From JAADHI01 sp964451325 (GTDB lineage Bacteria > Nitrospirota > Nitrospiria > SBBL01 > JAADHI01), in assembly GCA_964451325.1 (NCBI GenBank), contig CAYVHO010000004.1, positions 1 through 64,000 of the forward strand: a stretch of DNA of 64,000 nt. Reading direction: 5' to 3'. Positions within the stretch are counted from its first letter, which is position 1. Every line of letters starts with the position of its first letter. The notes under the pieces were generated by a model that searched no databases, was not told the DNA's origin, and worked only from the letters and a program-made list of their open reading frames with translations. Below are positions 1 to 7,885 of this stretch, piece by piece. Made by a program: the position numbers and the translations under genes.

Positions 1-165
1 GGCACTAATAAAGGATCAGATTGCTGGGACTGGAAGAAAATATTCGCTCGAAATTACTGAACCTCTTTGGGTGAGATTGCCAGCCTGACTTTTTCAGCAA
101 ACCCTAAGTACTTTAAATTGTGAAGGTTATGAAACGAAGGCTATCCAAGTCATTTTTATTTGTCA

Positions 166-193
166 ATCAAAAATACCCTTTTGTGCGAAATGA
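166..193. repeat. short direct repeat, copy 1
   Basis: A 28-bp stretch beginning ATCAAAAATAC matches 1892-1919 with two or three differences. The two copies lie on the outer sides of the two toxin-antitoxin modules at the left of the window. No gene is visible in the first 314 bases; this repeat is the only structure seen there. Confidence 0.6.
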
Positions 194-314
194 AGCCCCA
201 TCCTACTTCCGGCTAGAAAAGGTTCCGAGGCTTGGAGTCTAAATCTGACGAATGCCATTTCAAGCCTTTATTATTGTTGACAGGCTGAGATCTTATCGAC
301 TTCAGGAGGTGGGC

Positions 315-590
315 TTACCGGTTTTCTCGAGTATGCCAAATGCGCAAGATGTAAAGATCTAATTGGCAAATTTCGTAACGCATTTCATAATGACCGATGA
401 GTAGACGGCGAACGTCACGCGGTTCAAATTCTTCAAGCTTTTCGCCAATACGAGGTTGTTCGATGAGTATCGTTGGTACTGTGGTAAGAGATTGTAGTGT
501 CTGCCCCGCCGCTTTTCTATTGCTCGGAGCTAAGAATGTGTATAAACGAGCCAAATCTGATAGCGCTTTCCTCGTCCATTTTAATTTCAT
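315..590 (-). CDS. ParE/RelE-family toxin
   Basis: A 91-residue protein with the length and pattern of ParE/RelE-fold toxins of type II toxin-antitoxin systems: N-terminal KWTRKALSDL helix, central PRIGEKLEEF and RDVRRLL, and C-terminal YILRIWHTRENR ending in the basic strand typical of the family. ParE members poison gyrase and RelE members cleave mRNA; sequence alone does not decide which applies. The gene overlaps the upstream antitoxin gene by 4 bases, so the two are probably translationally coupled. A close paralogue sits at 30221-30496. Confidence 0.88.
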   Translation of the reverse strand: MKLKWTRKALSDLARLYTFLAPSNRKAAGQTLQSLTTVPTILIEQPRIGEKLEEFEPRDVRRLLIGHYEMRYEICQLDLYILRIWHTRENR

Positions 591-850
591 TCCGTTGGAA
601 TGGGTAAGGGCTTATCGGTACCAAGGCTATCCGCCCATGTTTGAACAGCTTGGTGGTCGACCACCGCATTGTCATCAACTTCCGCAAGGGCCTCTAAAGT
701 AAGTCTTCTGCGTTCTTCCTCCTGTTCCACCCAAACGGTTAATGCTTGTTTTACGATCCAAGCGCATGAGCGTTCAAGACGAGTAGCCATTTGGTCGACT
801 TTTTCCGCAAGTAGCACCGGCACGTGAGCTGTAATAACTTTATTTTCCAT
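587..850 (-). CDS. ribbon-helix-helix antitoxin (ParD/CopG-like)
   Basis: An 87-residue protein with an N-terminal ribbon-helix-helix segment (KVITAHVPVLLAEKVDQMA) and a charged C-terminal tail that would wrap the toxin. I chose the ATG at 848-850 rather than the upstream TTG at 865 because a GGAG ribosome site lies 8-9 bases upstream and the paralogue at 30493 begins at the same residue (MDNKVIT). The antitoxin comes first and the toxin overlaps its end, the usual order. It probably represses its own operon through the palindrome just upstream. Confidence 0.87.
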   Translation of the reverse strand: MENKVITAHVPVLLAEKVDQMATRLERSCAWIVKQALTVWVEQEEERRRLTLEALAEVDDNAVVDHQAVQTWADSLGTDKPLPIPTE

Positions 851-867
851 TAAACAATTCTCCAATT

Positions 868-910
868 GACTTAATCATAATTAATAATATTAATTGATTA
901 TGATTAAGTC
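868..910 (-). promoter_or_regulatory. palindromic operator upstream of parDE copy 1
   Basis: An AT-rich inverted repeat: left arm GACTTAATCATAAT at 868-881, right arm its complement at 897-910. It lies 18-60 bases upstream of the antitoxin start, where ribbon-helix-helix antitoxins bind to autoregulate. The half-site AATCAT recurs upstream of the paralogous module at 30778-30800. The operator role is inferred. Confidence 0.6.
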
Positions 911-1052
911 AATGTTTTAGAAGGCGTAAAATTCTTGGGGGGCATTCACTCCATCATTTTGTTTCATTCTTTATATAGGCCTTAAATCTTCCCAAAGGCT
1001 TTAACTGAATAATCGCTTGTTTAGCAAAGAGAGGTGTACCCCAAGGCTGACT

Positions 1053-1162
1053 GAAGTTGATAAATCTTGAACACTGCAGTTCAGAGGAAAGATTATAAGT
1101 TCCTAGCTTTCGGGCTGAGTGAAGCAGAAACCAAGCTTCCACTCAAAGTCTTAATGAAGTCC
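1053..1162. repeat. 110-bp diverged direct repeat, copy 1
   Basis: A 110-bp unit repeated at 1933-2042 at an exact offset of 880 bases. The core at 1107-1140 is identical over 34 bases to 1987-2020; the rest is diverged. The copies flank the higBA module. Apart from this repeat and the operator at 868-910, the gap between the two toxin-antitoxin modules holds nothing I recognise. Confidence 0.75.
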
Positions 1163-1225
1163 GTTTGAATTCCACCCCATTCCAGCTAGAAAAATTTTTG
1201 AGGCCTACAGGAAGAACTGACTTGG

Positions 1226-1513
1226 TCAGGCTGCCGTTAATCTCGTAACCTTGAGTCCTTCGCGTTTTTGCTCTGCAAACCAGAGATCGTACTGAACTTG
1301 CTGATTCAGCCAGCTCTCCGCCGAAGTATCAAAGGCAAGGGAAAGACGAACAGACATTTCAGGGCTGATCCCCGAACGGCCATTAAGAATCGCGGAGAGG
1401 GTCTTTCGGCTCACCCCTAAAGCAACAGCAGCCTCTGTGATGGTAATATTTAACGGTTCCAAACAGAGTTCCTTTAATACTTCCCCTGGGTGGGGAGGAT
1501 CATGCATTAACAT
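1226..1513 (-). CDS. higA: HigA-family antitoxin
   Basis: A 95-residue helix-turn-helix protein of the HigA group. It has the family N-terminus HDPPHPGEVLKE, the XRE helices TITEAAVALGVSRKTLSAIL, and the C-terminal SAESWLNQQVQYDLW. It neutralises HigB and binds the operon promoter. GTG and ATG codons cluster at the start; the ATG at 1511-1513 has a GAGG ribosome site 7 bases upstream and is preferred. The gene overlaps the end of higB, and toxin-before-antitoxin order is characteristic of higBA. Confidence 0.9.
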   Translation of the reverse strand: MLMHDPPHPGEVLKELCLEPLNITITEAAVALGVSRKTLSAILNGRSGISPEMSVRLSLAFDTSAESWLNQQVQYDLWFAEQKREGLKVTRLTAA

Positions 1514-1802
1514 CATCACACCTCAAATGGTAATCTTCATAGTCAACAAGCTCTGCATTCTTCCCCCGAAATCGAAATGTCACCCGCCAATTTCCGCTAA
1601 CGCGAACAGCCCAAACCCCCTTCCCCCGGCCTTTTAATTCATGTAAAAAGAGACCAGGGAGATTCATGTCCTTGGGACAAGTCGATGCATTCAAACGGCC
1701 AAGGATGAGCCTCAAGCGTCCTGAATGTTTTGCTTGAATGCCGGATTTCACCCCATGAAGAAAAATTTTTTCGAGACCCTTGTGTTTGAAGTCTGTAATC
1801 AC
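1500..1802 (-). CDS. higB: HigB-family toxin (RelE superfamily mRNA interferase)
   Basis: A 100-residue HigB-type toxin with family motifs FKHKGLEKIF near the N-terminus, AKHSGRLRLILGRLN, GRGKGVWAVRVSGNWRVTFR and the terminal VDYEDYH. HigB toxins cut mRNA on the ribosome. The GTG at 1800-1802 gives the usual family N-terminus (VITDFKHKG); an upstream TTG at 1820 would start inside the promoter. No Shine-Dalgarno sequence is visible before the GTG, consistent with a leaderless transcript. The gene is transcribed with higA. Confidence 0.85.
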   Translation of the reverse strand: MITDFKHKGLEKIFLHGVKSGIQAKHSGRLRLILGRLNASTCPKDMNLPGLFLHELKGRGKGVWAVRVSGNWRVTFRFRGKNAELVDYEDYHLRCDDVNA

Positions 1803-1809
1803 AAGGATT

Positions 1810-1838
1810 ATTGTAACCAAACAAGTGACAGGTTACAA
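1810..1838 (-). promoter_or_regulatory. higBA promoter overlapping a perfect palindrome
   Basis: On the minus strand, TTGTAA (1838-1833), a 17-base spacer and TACAAT (1815-1810) form a sigma70-like promoter. The same bases contain a perfect 8-bp inverted repeat, TTGTAACC at 1811-1818 and GGTTACAA at 1831-1838, whose half-sites are 20 bp apart, two helical turns. Repressor binding would cover both promoter elements. Transcription would start about at the GTG of higB. Confidence 0.65.
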
Positions 1839-1891
1839 GCCTCTGTCTCCTAGTTGAAAAAGGAGACACATTCTCAAATAATAACTTGCCT

Positions 1892-1919
1892 ATCAAAAAT
1901 ACTCCTTTGTGCGAAATGG
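1892..1919. repeat. short direct repeat, copy 2
   Basis: Second copy of the 28-bp repeat seen at 166-193, directly followed by the second copy of the 110-bp repeat. Confidence 0.6.
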
Positions 1920-1932
1920 AAATCAAGCGCCC

Positions 1933-2042
1933 GAAGTTGATGAATCTTAAAGACTACCGTTTAGAAGAAAAATGCTAAACTTCTATCTTTCGGGCTGAGT
2001 GAAGCAGAAACCAAGCTTCCATTCAAAATCTTGATGAAGTCC
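1933..2042. repeat. 110-bp diverged direct repeat, copy 2
   Basis: Partner of 1053-1162, with an identical 34-base core at 1987-2020. It fills most of the gap between higBA and the binding-protein gene. Confidence 0.75.
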
Positions 2043-2133
2043 ATTGGAAGGGGTTTATTCGGGTGCAAATGATGTCATTCTTCAGAAAACAAACCCCTGA
2101 CTAAAACCATCGATTGTCTCACCTCGAAAATTT

Positions 2134-3309
2134 TCAATCTCTGGCATCTTTTCCATTGAGGGGGACAAATTGTTTATTCCTAATTTTAGTTCCCCAAATA
2201 CGATGCAAGGCCTGATGTTCGCTTGAGCTATAGCTGATCGAAACGCCGATGCCGATGTCTAGGTCTTGAATCGATTCAATGGCATCAATCAGGTTTTCGC
2301 GTGTGATCTTTTTCGGGGCGCGTTGTAGTCCTTCCACCAGAATTTTTGCCGCAATAAATCCTTCCAGTGAGACAAAATCCGGCGCGGCTTCAGGCCTGTA
2401 TGCCTTGAGTAAATGCCGGTATTCGGCCACACCGGGCAGTGTGGATTCAAAATGAGGCACGACCTGTGTCACGATAACCCCTTCGCCAGATTTCCCAAGG
2501 GCTTTTGCCAGTGGGATACTGCCCACAAAAGAGACATTTAAAAAATGTGTATTGGGCCAAATGGTTTTTGCATATTTTATAAATTTTGCACTGGCGGAGT
2601 AGGTGCCGACGATGATGATCGCTTTAGGGCTTATTGCAGCATCCAGAAGCTTGAGTAGCCCGTCTTCCACGTCGAGGGTGTTGCGTGTATAACGGCCGTG
2701 GGGCAGCTTGCGTGCCGCTTGATATCCATGGCTTTCCAATGCTTTGATTGCCCCGGCATAACCCGCATCCCCATAAGCATCATTTTGAGTAAAAAAAGCG
2801 ATTTCGTCGGGATTGATGCCACGATCCAGCATGCCGTCAATCATGGCGGCGGTTTCTTCTTCATAGCTTGCGCGCAAATTGATGATATAACGATCAGGCG
2901 GTGTTTTTCTGAGGATATTTGCACCGGTGAAAGCGCCAAAAAGCAGCACTTTTTCCCGATTTGCGATGGGGACAGTGACCATGGCCGTGGGTGTGCCGAC
3001 ATTTCCGATAATCGCCAGTATCTCGCGGTTTTTGGCGAGACGCCGCATGTTGACTGCGGCACTGGTGGGTTGATAGCCGTCATCCAAGGTCAGAAGTTCT
3101 AAGGGGTGACCCTTGATGCCTCCCTGTTTGTTGATGTGATCAAAATAGGTTTCAATGCCCCGTTTCATGGAGAGGCCGAGGTCTCGTGCCGGGCCGCTTA
3201 AAGCCGTGGTCATGCCGATCTGCAAAGGCTGTTTTTCATTACTGAAACCCTCGTTGGGTATCAGCAGGATCAACAAAAGGCTTATCAGGGTTCGGAGAAA
3301 ATGATTCAT
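2134..3309 (-). CDS. periplasmic ligand-binding protein (Leu/Ile/Val-binding fold, Peripla_BP_6)
   Basis: A 391-residue secreted protein. Residues 1-23 form a signal peptide (hydrophobic LISLLLILLI). The mature part has the two-lobed branched-chain amino-acid binding-protein pattern: IGMTTALSGPARDLG at the start, INKQGGIKG, LAIIGNVGTPTA and FTQNDAYGDAGYAGA. It should bind a small ligand in the periplasm; the ligand cannot be read from sequence. No ABC permease or ATPase gene lies nearby. Its only partner is the upstream channel gene, 16 bases away on the same strand, so it may be a ligand-presenting or ligand-buffering protein for that channel rather than a transporter subunit. That role is inference. 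Confidence 0.88.
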   Translation of the reverse strand: MNHFLRTLISLLLILLIPNEGFSNEKQPLQIGMTTALSGPARDLGLSMKRGIETYFDHINKQGGIKGHPLELLTLDDGYQPTSAAVNMRRLAKNREILAIIGNVGTPTAMVTVPIANREKVLLFGAFTGANILRKTPPDRYIINLRASYEEETAAMIDGMLDRGINPDEIAFFTQNDAYGDAGYAGAIKALESHGYQAARKLPHGRYTRNTLDVEDGLLKLLDAAISPKAIIIVGTYSASAKFIKYAKTIWPNTHFLNVSFVGSIPLAKALGKSGEGVIVTQVVPHFESTLPGVAEYRHLLKAYRPEAAPDFVSLEGFIAAKILVEGLQRAPKKITRENLIDAIESIQDLDIGIGVSISYSSSEHQALHRIWGTKIRNKQFVPLNGKDARD

Positions 3310-3325
3310 CTCTAATTTAGCGCAA

Positions 3326-5458
3326 TCAGTAAAATTTAATAAGTGTGACCACCAGCATCGTCAGGGTAATCACCGGCCAATAAAAAAGCTTGGGTAAGAG
3401 GTTGTCACGATATTGCACAAAGGGAATATTGATGTTCCAGGTAAAGAGAATTGCGTTAATCGCAATGGAAAGGATTGTGGCATAGGTGACGACATAAAAA
3501 TATTCCATGTAAAAAATTTCATTGGCTGCAAGTGAGCCTCTCAGATCGATATGGGAAATTAAGACGACAAAAAACAGGGCGGAGCTTGAGGCCAGTGTGG
3601 TCGCGGCATTAAATCCAAGCACTTGAATCTTGTCCGTCTTTTTTGAACTGGTGATGAGTACCGCAAACAACATCAAGAGCACAACAATGATCGGGGTTAA
3701 ATTTGAGATAAAAGGATTCAAAAAACGCCGGTTTACGCCGATTTGAAAATACAATTCTGGAAATCTGTTTTGCCCGACATAACGCGGAATGCCAAAATCC
3801 GTATTATAGCTATTAAAACGATAGTTGAAAAAGCTGCTGTAGACCTCCCAGCCGGGCAGCACAAAATCCTGCTCAATCCCTGGAAGCCGTTCGGGATGGA
3901 TCATATCATAGGAATCGAGTGCTGGTGTCAGCACAACATTTTTATCAAAATCTTTGTGCCATAAACGCATCCAGACCGTCTGTTGATCAAAGGGGTACTG
4001 GGTGTAATTGAAATCCTGACGCAAAGTCACATGAAAATACCAACCGATGACTTCTCCATTTTTTTCTTTACGGCGATAAACGGGGTCGATTTTTGCCGAC
4101 TCGGCTTCAGGCAGTACAAAGCCGCGCGAGAGGTCGTCAGGTACGTTTTGATTGTAAAATTGCCAAACGTAGCCCGTTAGGATCACATTGTTCGCACTGG
4201 TAAATTCAATGGATTGCACAAAAACCCCAGTGGGGATGTAGATGGGCAGTGGCTGTCGATCACCCAGGGCAGTACGAATATGTTTCATTTTGAAGGTACT
4301 CAGATCATTTTGATTCAGAATGACCGTTCGTTCGGTGTTTTTCCAGGCCACGTTGTCCGTGGCCAAAAACCAAATGAGTGCGATACCCAACATAAAAAGC
4401 ATTGAGGCATTTAATGCACGGAGCCACATGAGCGAAATTGTCCTAGTCTCTCTTCGAGAGAGATCCATCAAAATCAGGCTCAAGGCAAATAAAATAAAGA
4501 GCACTGCGATCCAAATCAAACGACGTCGAAGGGCCTGATTTCCTTTTGTCAGCGCTGTTTTGTCATAGAGTATGGCCAGCGTCCATCCCGTCGTGGGAAT
4601 GTGTTGTACATTGGCCCAGGTTTCAGTCCCGGTCAAAATGCTCTTGCCTTGTAAGGTATTGTTTTCTCCTGAAATCGCATGTCGTACAATATTTTCAAGC
4701 AGGGGATCGTCTGTCTTCTGAGCAAGGCTTAAGATATTCTCTCGTGCATCGACGTATTCTTTATTCGGATGAGAGAGAATCTCCCCTTTTTTAGAAAGCA
4801 TCATCCCGTAACCTGTTTTACCCGTCCTAAGGGTTTTAATTTCATTAAAGATATCGTTTAAAGCATAGTGTAGAAAGACAATGCCTCGTTTTTCTTGTCG
4901 TCCTGTTGTCGGATTTTTTTGAAAGAAGGGGAGGGCATATTCAATGACCTTCTGCCCCGCAGCCTGACTGAAACGCGGTGCATTCCATTGTGCGCCATTT
5001 TTCAGAGGACGATGATACCAGTCATAAATTCCAACCGTGTAATCCAGTAAATTTTCGATCTGGACCCGTTTTAATTCCCCCGCTTGTCGCGTAAAATAAG
5101 GCGCAAAAAGACGTACATCGGGGTCATAGGCAAAAGGGGTATAAGCCAAACCAACACCAATGAGATCGGGGTTGATGTTTAAAACACGTTTGAGTCGTTC
5201 GCTTAATTGCGCGTCTTTGAGTGGGATATTCGAAAGATCTTTTGAAAGTGCTTCTGCAATAGGGAGGGACTGTCCTAGAAGGGTCTCTATTTTTTCGGCA
5301 AGGTCGATGGTTTGTTCTCGGATTTTTTGTTGCGCCGGAGTCGTGATTGTTTCTTTAAGTTGAAAGTAGCTGAGCATTAGAAAGGCAAGCAGGCCCAGGC
5401 TGATGAGTGATGTTACGGCTGAAAGCTTAAATATTTTTTTTTCAGAAAATAGCTTCAA
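3326..5458 (-). CDS. Cache-domain sensor fused to a pentameric ligand-gated ion channel (Pro-loop receptor)
   Basis: A 710-residue membrane protein. Residues 11-31 form a first membrane helix. Residues 35-310 are a periplasmic Cache-like sensor (WYHRPLKNG, RQEKRGIVFLHYALNDI, GKTGYGMMLSKKGEILSHP, TTGWTLAIL). Two helices at about 315-333 and 344-367 flank a positively charged cytoplasmic loop. Residues 370-580 match the ligand-gated channel extracellular domain: Pro-loop YPFDQQTVWMRLW at 488-500 without the flanking cysteines, and the pre-M1 stretch FQIGVNRRFLNP. Four terminal helices follow (about 580-603, 613-635, 647-672, 688-708). Predicted topology puts both sensor domains in the periplasm and the C-terminus outside, as in known channels. 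The start is a TTG, the only ordinary start codon after an in-frame stop. The family forms pentameric ion channels; gating by a Cache ligand is inferred. Confidence 0.82.
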   Translation of the reverse strand: MKLFSEKKIFKLSAVTSLISLGLLAFLMLSYFQLKETITTPAQQKIREQTIDLAEKIETLLGQSLPIAEALSKDLSNIPLKDAQLSERLKRVLNINPDLIGVGLAYTPFAYDPDVRLFAPYFTRQAGELKRVQIENLLDYTVGIYDWYHRPLKNGAQWNAPRFSQAAGQKVIEYALPFFQKNPTTGRQEKRGIVFLHYALNDIFNEIKTLRTGKTGYGMMLSKKGEILSHPNKEYVDARENILSLAQKTDDPLLENIVRHAISGENNTLQGKSILTGTETWANVQHIPTTGWTLAILYDKTALTKGNQALRRRLIWIAVLFILFALSLILMDLSRRETRTISLMWLRALNASMLFMLGIALIWFLATDNVAWKNTERTVILNQNDLSTFKMKHIRTALGDRQPLPIYIPTGVFVQSIEFTSANNVILTGYVWQFYNQNVPDDLSRGFVLPEAESAKIDPVYRRKEKNGEVIGWYFHVTLRQDFNYTQYPFDQQTVWMRLWHKDFDKNVVLTPALDSYDMIHPERLPGIEQDFVLPGWEVYSSFFNYRFNSYNTDFGIPRYVGQNRFPELYFQIGVNRRFLNPFISNLTPIIVVLLMLFAVLITSSKKTDKIQVLGFNAATTLASSSALFFVVLISHIDLRGSLAANEIFYMEYFYVVTYATILSIAINAILFTWNINIPFVQYRDNLLPKLFYWPVITLTMLVVTLIKFY

Positions 5459-5755
5459 TGCGAGATAATCTAAGTGAAGAGACCTATCGAATAGGGTTTT
5501 TTCCAGAAAAGTGAATTATGGGATGATTTGTCATGGTATTCGTCGCATGTTACAGTCTTCCTAAAAAGGGGTCAAGTTACGATAGTGGGGAGCGTTTAGA
5601 ATGTTTGAAGTATAAAAATGAATTAAAAAAGGTATCTCAGGCCACTTCATTTTTAAGTGTTAATGTTTTAATATTAGTGACGACCCCAAATCATTTAGGG
5701 AAAGGCTGCTCACCTTTGGACTCAGAACTTGATGCATTATGAAAAAGGACAGTAG

Positions 5756-6292
5756 ATGAAGACTGTAATTTCGACACTCATTGTGAGCGCCGTACTTTCT
5801 GCGCTTTTGGGTCTTATGGTGGTATTCGCTGGTTGGTTTAATGTTGCTACAACCTGGAAAGACCCCGCACTGATCCAGTGGATATTGGCAACGACCAGTA
5901 AAAATTCTGTCGCATCTCGTGCAAAAAATATAGAAGTTCCAGCCTTGGGCAGTGAAGACCAGATCAAAAAGGGCTTTCAGAGTTTTCGTGCCATGTGTGC
6001 GGGTTGTCATACGCCACCAGGAGATGACCCGACGCCGATGGCCCAGGGTTTGAACCCGGAAGCGCCTGATTTGGCAAAAAGCCAAAAAACGCCCGCAGAA
6101 ATTTTTTGGGTCCTCAAAAATGGCATCCGTATGACGGGCATGCCCGGCTGGGGAGAGACACATACGGACGAGCAGCTTTGGGAGATGGTTTCCTTTATTC
6201 AGGAACTCCCAGAGATGACTTTTTTGGATTACCTCTTTTTAAACAGCGAAGTCCCTTTGGATGAAGATGATGGTCATGATCATGAGCACTAA
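5756..6292 (+). CDS. membrane-anchored mono-haem cytochrome c
   Basis: A 178-residue protein with an N-terminal hydrophobic helix (about residues 5-30) that acts as signal or anchor, then a class I cytochrome c domain. The haem site CAGCH is at 81-85 and the distal methionine is probably in RMTGMPGWG. The C-terminus is acidic and His-rich (DEDDGHDHEH), possibly metal-binding. It should carry electrons in the periplasm, but its partner oxidase or reductase is not in the window. AAGGA lies 6 bases before the ATG. A methyltransferase gene follows 8 bases downstream. Confidence 0.88.
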   Translation: MKTVISTLIVSAVLSALLGLMVVFAGWFNVATTWKDPALIQWILATTSKNSVASRAKNIEVPALGSEDQIKKGFQSFRAMCAGCHTPPGDDPTPMAQGLNPEAPDLAKSQKTPAEIFWVLKNGIRMTGMPGWGETHTDEQLWEMVSFIQELPEMTFLDYLFLNSEVPLDEDDGHDHEH

Positions 6293-6300
6293 AGACATAA

Positions 6301-7083
6301 ATGAGTGATTATATTTTTGATGAGCAACAGCTAGACCAGGAGTTATTTCGTCTAAAATTGATTGAGGCGGCTTTTGATCCTGATTCGATACGGTATTTGA
6401 ATCAAGTCCAGGTCAAAAAAGGCTGGCAGTGTTTGGAAATCGGCCCCGGTGCCGGTTCAATTTTTTCCTGGCTGGGAAAACAAGTCGGATCTAAAGGTTG
6501 TGTCCTTGGGATTGATAAAAACACAAAATATATCAATGTTTATGCCGAAATACCTTATGCAGTACTTCAAGGAAATTTTACAGATTTGGCCTTTGAAAAT
6601 CGTTTTGATCTCGTGCATTGCAGATATGTGCTGATTCACAACCCAGAGAAAACAGAGATTATCCCCAAAATAAAGGCCAGTTTAAAACCCGGTGGATTTG
6701 TCGTTCTGGAAGAACCCGATTTTACTTGCGCGATGCTTTTAAACCCTTCAGATGATAAAGCCCAGCAACGCGTGAATAGGGCTATTTCTAGTCTGTTTAC
6801 GGGTTTAGGTTTAAACCCGGCCTATGGTTTGAGCCTACCTCAAAAGCTCCAGCACTTTGGTTTTGAAATTGTAGATGTACAAACAAAACTCCATTTTGCT
6901 CCCGGCGACGCTCCCGTCGCAAAAGTCATGGGCAGTTCGTGTCAAGCTTTGGCTGAAAAGTACATCGCCACGGGTGAAACAGAAGCCACGGACATTCAAC
7001 AGTACATTGCCAATAGCAGAGATCCTCGGTATTGGTCCGTCTACTACAGCACCATTTCCGTCATTGCAAAACGTCCTGAATGA
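6301..7083 (+). CDS. class I SAM-dependent methyltransferase
   Basis: A 260-residue cytoplasmic protein with the Rossmann-type methyltransferase signature: motif I LEIGPGAGSIFSWLG (about 46-60), acidic motif II GIDKN, motif III FDLVHCRYVLIH, and LKPGGFVVLEEPD. The layout resembles the UbiE/Methyltransf_25 type acting on small molecules. No substrate can be assigned. It may be cotranscribed with the cytochrome c gene 8 bases upstream, but a functional link is not evident. Confidence 0.85.
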   Translation: MSDYIFDEQQLDQELFRLKLIEAAFDPDSIRYLNQVQVKKGWQCLEIGPGAGSIFSWLGKQVGSKGCVLGIDKNTKYINVYAEIPYAVLQGNFTDLAFENRFDLVHCRYVLIHNPEKTEIIPKIKASLKPGGFVVLEEPDFTCAMLLNPSDDKAQQRVNRAISSLFTGLGLNPAYGLSLPQKLQHFGFEIVDVQTKLHFAPGDAPVAKVMGSSCQALAEKYIATGETEATDIQQYIANSRDPRYWSVYYSTISVIAKRPE

Positions 7084-7231
7084 TTTTGCCCCCGTATTTT
7101 CTTTCCGTTTGAAAATAGAAATCAGCGGTCTTCAGCTTATTTTTAATCTTTGATGTCAACCGATTCTTTGTTTGTGCGTTGTTGTCAGTAAAAGGTCATC
7201 TTAGGAAGCTCTGAATAATGAGGAGACTTCA

Positions 7232-7291
7232 ATGCATGTAAAAAGAGTGATCGCGATGATCATAAGAGATGTTTGCGTCCTGGTTTACTGA
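7232..7291 (+). CDS. possible 19-residue leader peptide
   Basis: A short ORF (MHVKRVIAMIIRDVCVLVY) with a full GAGGAG ribosome site 6 bases before its ATG. It ends about 40 bases before the sigma-factor start and in the same frame, with two in-frame stops between them. It could be a leader peptide or a stray remnant. The strong ribosome site is the only support. Confidence 0.35.
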   Translation: MHVKRVIAMIIRDVCVLVY

Positions 7292-7330
7292 AAGTTATAA
7301 TTTCTGGAAAGATCATGGGTAAAATAGACG

Positions 7331-7885
7331 GTGTCACAGGACAACCAATCGAAGGACTTGGATGTATTTTTGGCCGAGGTCGAAACACGTGCCTTCCAAA
7401 TGGCGCGCATTGCGACACAAAATTCCGAAGAGGCTCTGGATATTGTTCAAGATGCCATGTTCAAACTGGTACAGCGTTATGCGTCAAAAGCTCCCTCGGA
7501 GTGGGGGCCACTCTTCTACCGTATTCTCCAGCATCGCATCAAAGATTGGCATCGTAGAACCTGGGTGAGAAATCGTTGGCGAGCCTGGTTTCCGAGGAAA
7601 AATGATGAAACGGATTCAGATGAAAACCCCATCGAAACGATACCGGACCCCGGCATTCGAGATTTTTCAGATGAGGTGGCAACAAAAGATGCGGCTTCTG
7701 AATTGGAAGTGGCGCTGCATCAGCTGCCGATGCGTCAACGCCAGGCCTTTTTTTTACGGGCCTACGAAGGGTACAACACGGCAGAGACGGCCTTGGCGAT
7801 GTCTTGTTCCGTTGGCAGCGTTAAAACACATTATTTTCGGGCGATTCGCGCACTGCGTATCTTGTTAAAGGACTTTGCACCATGA
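7331..7885 (+). CDS. ECF-type RNA polymerase sigma factor
   Basis: A 184-residue sigma-70 family protein with only regions 2 and 4. Region 2 includes SEEALDIVQDAMFKLVQRY and the RIKDWHRRTW promoter-melting helix. Region 4 includes LPMRQRQAFFLRAYEGYNTAETA and a helix-turn-helix ending SVKTHYFRAIRAL. It starts with GTG and has only a weak upstream GGGT. The next gene overlaps by 4 bases (ATGA), and two more coupled genes follow. The order sigma, DUF3619, small exported protein, DUF3106 suggests an envelope-linked regulon controlled by the membrane protein encoded next. Confidence 0.9.
   Translation: MSQDNQSKDLDVFLAEVETRAFQMARIATQNSEEALDIVQDAMFKLVQRYASKAPSEWGPLFYRILQHRIKDWHRRTWVRNRWRAWFPRKNDETDSDENPIETIPDPGIRDFSDEVATKDAASELEVALHQLPMRQRQAFFLRAYEGYNTAETALAMSCSVGSVKTHYFRAIRALRILLKDFAP

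Noticed and set aside
954..1142. 62-codon open frame on the minus strand between the two left toxin-antitoxin modules
   Set aside because: It lies almost wholly inside the 110-bp direct repeat, has no ribosome site or recognisable protein pattern, and the second repeat copy does not preserve the frame.
1053..2042. Integron attC sites around the toxin-antitoxin genes
   Set aside because: The repeats lack clear GTTRRRY and RYYYAAC core sites and no integrase is visible in the window.
2134..3309. Binding protein as part of a branched-chain amino-acid ABC importer
   Set aside because: No LivH, LivM, LivG or LivF genes occur nearby; the only linked gene encodes the channel fusion.
5533..5742. 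69-codon open frame between the channel gene and the cytochrome gene
   Set aside because: No ribosome site, no domain pattern, and low-complexity codons; more likely the divergent promoter region.
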